Positions 61,948-64,000 of a stretch of 64,000 nt of DNA are shown piece after piece. The position numbers were made by a program, and so were the translations under genes. This DNA is from Heligmosomoides polygyrus polygyrus. Taxonomy: Eukaryota; Nematoda; Chromadorea; Rhabditida; Heligmosomidae. Location of the stretch: the NCBI GenBank assembly GCA_947396885.1, contig OX377204.1, forward strand, positions 44,503,139 to 44,567,138, given 5' to 3'. The notes below the pieces were generated by a model. That model ran no database searches. It was given only the letters and a program-made list of their open reading frames with translations, and was not told the origin of the DNA. The stretch's first letter is position 1. Each line of letters begins with the position of its first letter.

Positions 61948-63413
61948 CTGGATAATTGAAGTCACTTTTCGATTTAGTTTTCTGATTCACGTTTCTTCAA
62001 AGCCTCCCTTCTGAATCCTTGCTTATAAGAGGCACATGTATGTGATATCGAAACTTCGCCTACTCGAAAAAAGATCTGTTTTTCACATGGGTTCGTTTGG
62101 TTAGGTCTCTCCTTCTCGACTACGGTAGCATGATTACCCGCCACCGACTGTGGTAGGGTGGTCGGCCGCTAAGCCCGCCTCCGACGAGTTAACGCAGACG
62201 AGCAGAGTAGAACTTGAGATGTAGAGCACGCTTTTGGGCTAAGCACCAAGTTTCGATTTTATTCGCTTGTTTTTACCCTTCTTTCTCTAATTTTCATGCA
62301 TTTTAATAATTCCGTCAAGTGGTTCAACGGAGGATCACCTTATTAAACTCGTTAGTTACATGTATGTAAATCAAAATAACCAGAAGTAAACATTAGCAGA
62401 GACCACGCATAAGCGAAAACAAACTAATAGAAAAGCTGGAGAAAGAACCTGGCATGGCTGCTGCTATCGTCAACAAAGAAAGGGTGGATCTTGCTTTACT
62501 CCTTAAGGTTGCTGGAAGAATGTCGTTTTTCGAGCTTTCCTATCTCCTTTACTTCCATTGTAATTTGATAGAGTTGTTGCTGCGATGTTTGTCTTTAGCA
62601 AACGTAATTTAACTTATAAACATATTAAACAGTTCTAGTTCATGTGAAAGCATCTTTTGTAAAGAAGCCACTGAGATGCTCCTAAAAACAGCATTTCTTT
62701 CACATCAGACCCATGGATCCATCCGATGAACAGAGGACAAGTGCTTCAAGATTTCGCAGTAAGCTTGTACGATGCCAACAAAACTTTCATAATTTGCATA
62801 ACCACGAGGCATTTGCAAGTACAGTTACATAACATCATTTTGCGCCTAATAGATCATCATCTTCATCGTACTAATATGTTGATGGTCCTGACCCCAGCAC
62901 CATTGTTCTCCAAACTCGACTCACTCACTTTTATTGTAGTGTCTTCCGATAAGTAGTAATTATCTGCTTGATAACGTCTTTTGAGTGCAATTTGAATTAG
63001 AAATCACATTTTTAAAAACATCTTCAATTTAAAAGAAAGACATCAGATATCTATTTCTTGGTTACTTTGGGTTGTATCGTTTATTTATTTATTTGTTTAT
63101 TTATTCATATAGGCAAAGATGGAGGTCTAGCGTAAAGTTAGTTTAAAGAGAAAGAAAGCAAAGTCTATGAGATTATGTCACACACTTTCTCAGCAAATCC
63201 ATGTGCTGAGTTGAGATGTAGTTTAAACGCCATCATGGTAAAATGGTTTATACCCAGTATCTCAAGCTCACTTCCTGATCCAGCTTCTGAAGGGTTCTGT
63301 AGTATATTCTTCTTCTACTGAGCCTGCAAACCCGAGTTGATCTACTCCTGGTATTGACTGTCACGGATTTACAAGCTTCTGCAACTGAGGAACTGAGACT
63401 TTCCTAAGCACTG
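61948..63413. other. Upstream flank of the NNMT-like gene, first exon not found
   Basis: The first visible exon begins at 61947 in mid-codon after an ATTATCCAG acceptor, so an upstream exon with the start codon should lie here or beyond the window. I could not single it out. A plus-strand mini-frame of 38 codons from ATG 62712 is probably chance. A (TTTA)n tract sits at 63081-63113. Confidence 0.45.
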
Positions 63414-64000
63414 ATGGATCAGGTGGAGACTATCACAAGATCGAGCAAAGTTCCGGTCTGTGTAAAGAAAGTTACTGATGCGATCACGACGGAGCGAAGT
63501 GCTTGTCTAGCTCAGAACGAGGAGCTTAAGAAGGAACTCGATGCTTTACGCAGTAAGGTTCCTTCTCATCCCCAGGACAGGTCCTCATTTTTCCTGAATA
63601 CTACTTCACAATCGGAGTCATCCCGTTGCGGTCACGTATCTGCTGACGAACTGGAGCGGCAACGTTCAATTGTAGTATTCGGAGTGCCTGAAAGCGACTC
63701 GCCAAAATGATTTTGTGAACGTCTGTAGTATTATCGATGTTCTTAATATCGATTGTAGTCCTGTACCACTTGCGAAATAAGAGTTCTCCTTCTCATAACA
63801 GAATCTAAAGGTTGTATTACCCGCTAGCGGTTTTCAACGCGTTGCGGTTACTCGTGCGCGTCGCTTGCGCTTCTTCTGTGATTTCCGCGTATTCTTTCGG
63901 ATATCGCTGCCACCAGAAGAGTTGAAGCGCCGGCGTGAAGAGAGGAAAACTACAAGTGTGTCGTCGTTCGGCTTCTGGCTCTAACACTTTCAAGCACCTA
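63414..64000 (+). pseudogene. CR1-type LINE ORF start, running off the window
   Basis: 98 codons open from ATG 63414: a charged helix (RSACLAQNEELKKELDALRS) then DELERQRSIVVFGVPESDSPK, the start of the nucleic-acid-binding ORF1-type module. After a TGA at 63708-63710 and a frame change, ...VVLPASGFQRVAVTRARRLRFF at about 63815-63885 matches VLPASRYQREALKRAPRFF of the CR1 copy at 33.2 kb. The rest lies beyond 64000. Third CR1-type copy. Confidence 0.75.

Noticed and set aside
61513..61965. 150-codon minus-strand frame
   Set aside because: It is a shifted frame over two NNMT-like exons and their intron; the neighbouring frame carries the conserved motifs and correct splice sites.

Overview
The window looks like transposon-saturated DNA of a strongylid (probably hookworm-like) nematode. 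The reasons are: introns of 35-58 bp with nematode-style acceptors; a spliced-leader-1-like 22-mer followed by GT; RTE and CR1 LINEs; a BEL/Pao retroelement carrying a bunyavirus-type glycoprotein gene; and Tc1/mariner, piggyBac and MULE remnants. Nothing bacterial is present. Most open frames are short because most coding DNA here is decayed transposon sequence; family assignments come from motifs read by eye.

Layout. 1-1659: anonymous. 1660-3368: fold-back element with 0.53-kb inverted arms and a piggyBac-like fragment in its spacer. 3576-16957: one decayed BEL/Pao retroelement (gag, protease, RT/RNase H, integrase, env), interrupted by a mariner in integrase (8260-9503), a nearly intact RTE LINE between pol and env (10599-13765) and a Tc1-like element in the env membrane-anchor region (15618-16766), which itself holds a MITE (16307-16510). 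17018-19277: coiled-coil/repeat/zinc-finger ORFs ending in an LTR-like stretch. 20.3-23.3 kb: LINE and SINE-like debris. 23487-23786: two exons of a host SH2-domain gene (minus strand). 24.0-26.3 kb: CR1 (minus). 27.2-28.9 kb: long-inverted-repeat element containing the SL1-like sequence. 29.5-32.4 kb: piggyBac, Gypsy-integrase and MULE remnants. 32.4-36.2 kb: CR1 (plus). 37-39 kb: piggyBac-like MITE and a tRNA-derived SINE with a 14-bp target duplication. 39.4-44.1 kb: decayed LTR-element gag split by a 2.6-kb fold-back element. 44774-45752: a 5'-truncated RTE copy about 99% identical to the one at 10.6 kb.

From 53.6 to 61.9 kb the minus strand carries the best host gene: five exons of a nicotinamide N-methyltransferase (NNMT/PNMT/TEMT)-like enzyme whose junctions all join in phase. 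Its 6.7-kb intron is filled by an RTE-family remnant, a tRNA-like fold-back and a 1.4-kb fold-back element. The right edge enters another CR1 LINE (63414 onward).

How it fits together: the two host genes are islands. The nested insertions give a relative history: BEL first; mariner, RTE and Tc1-like element into BEL; MITE into the Tc1-like element. The near identity of the two RTE copies, both with readable target duplications, points to relatively recent RTE activity.
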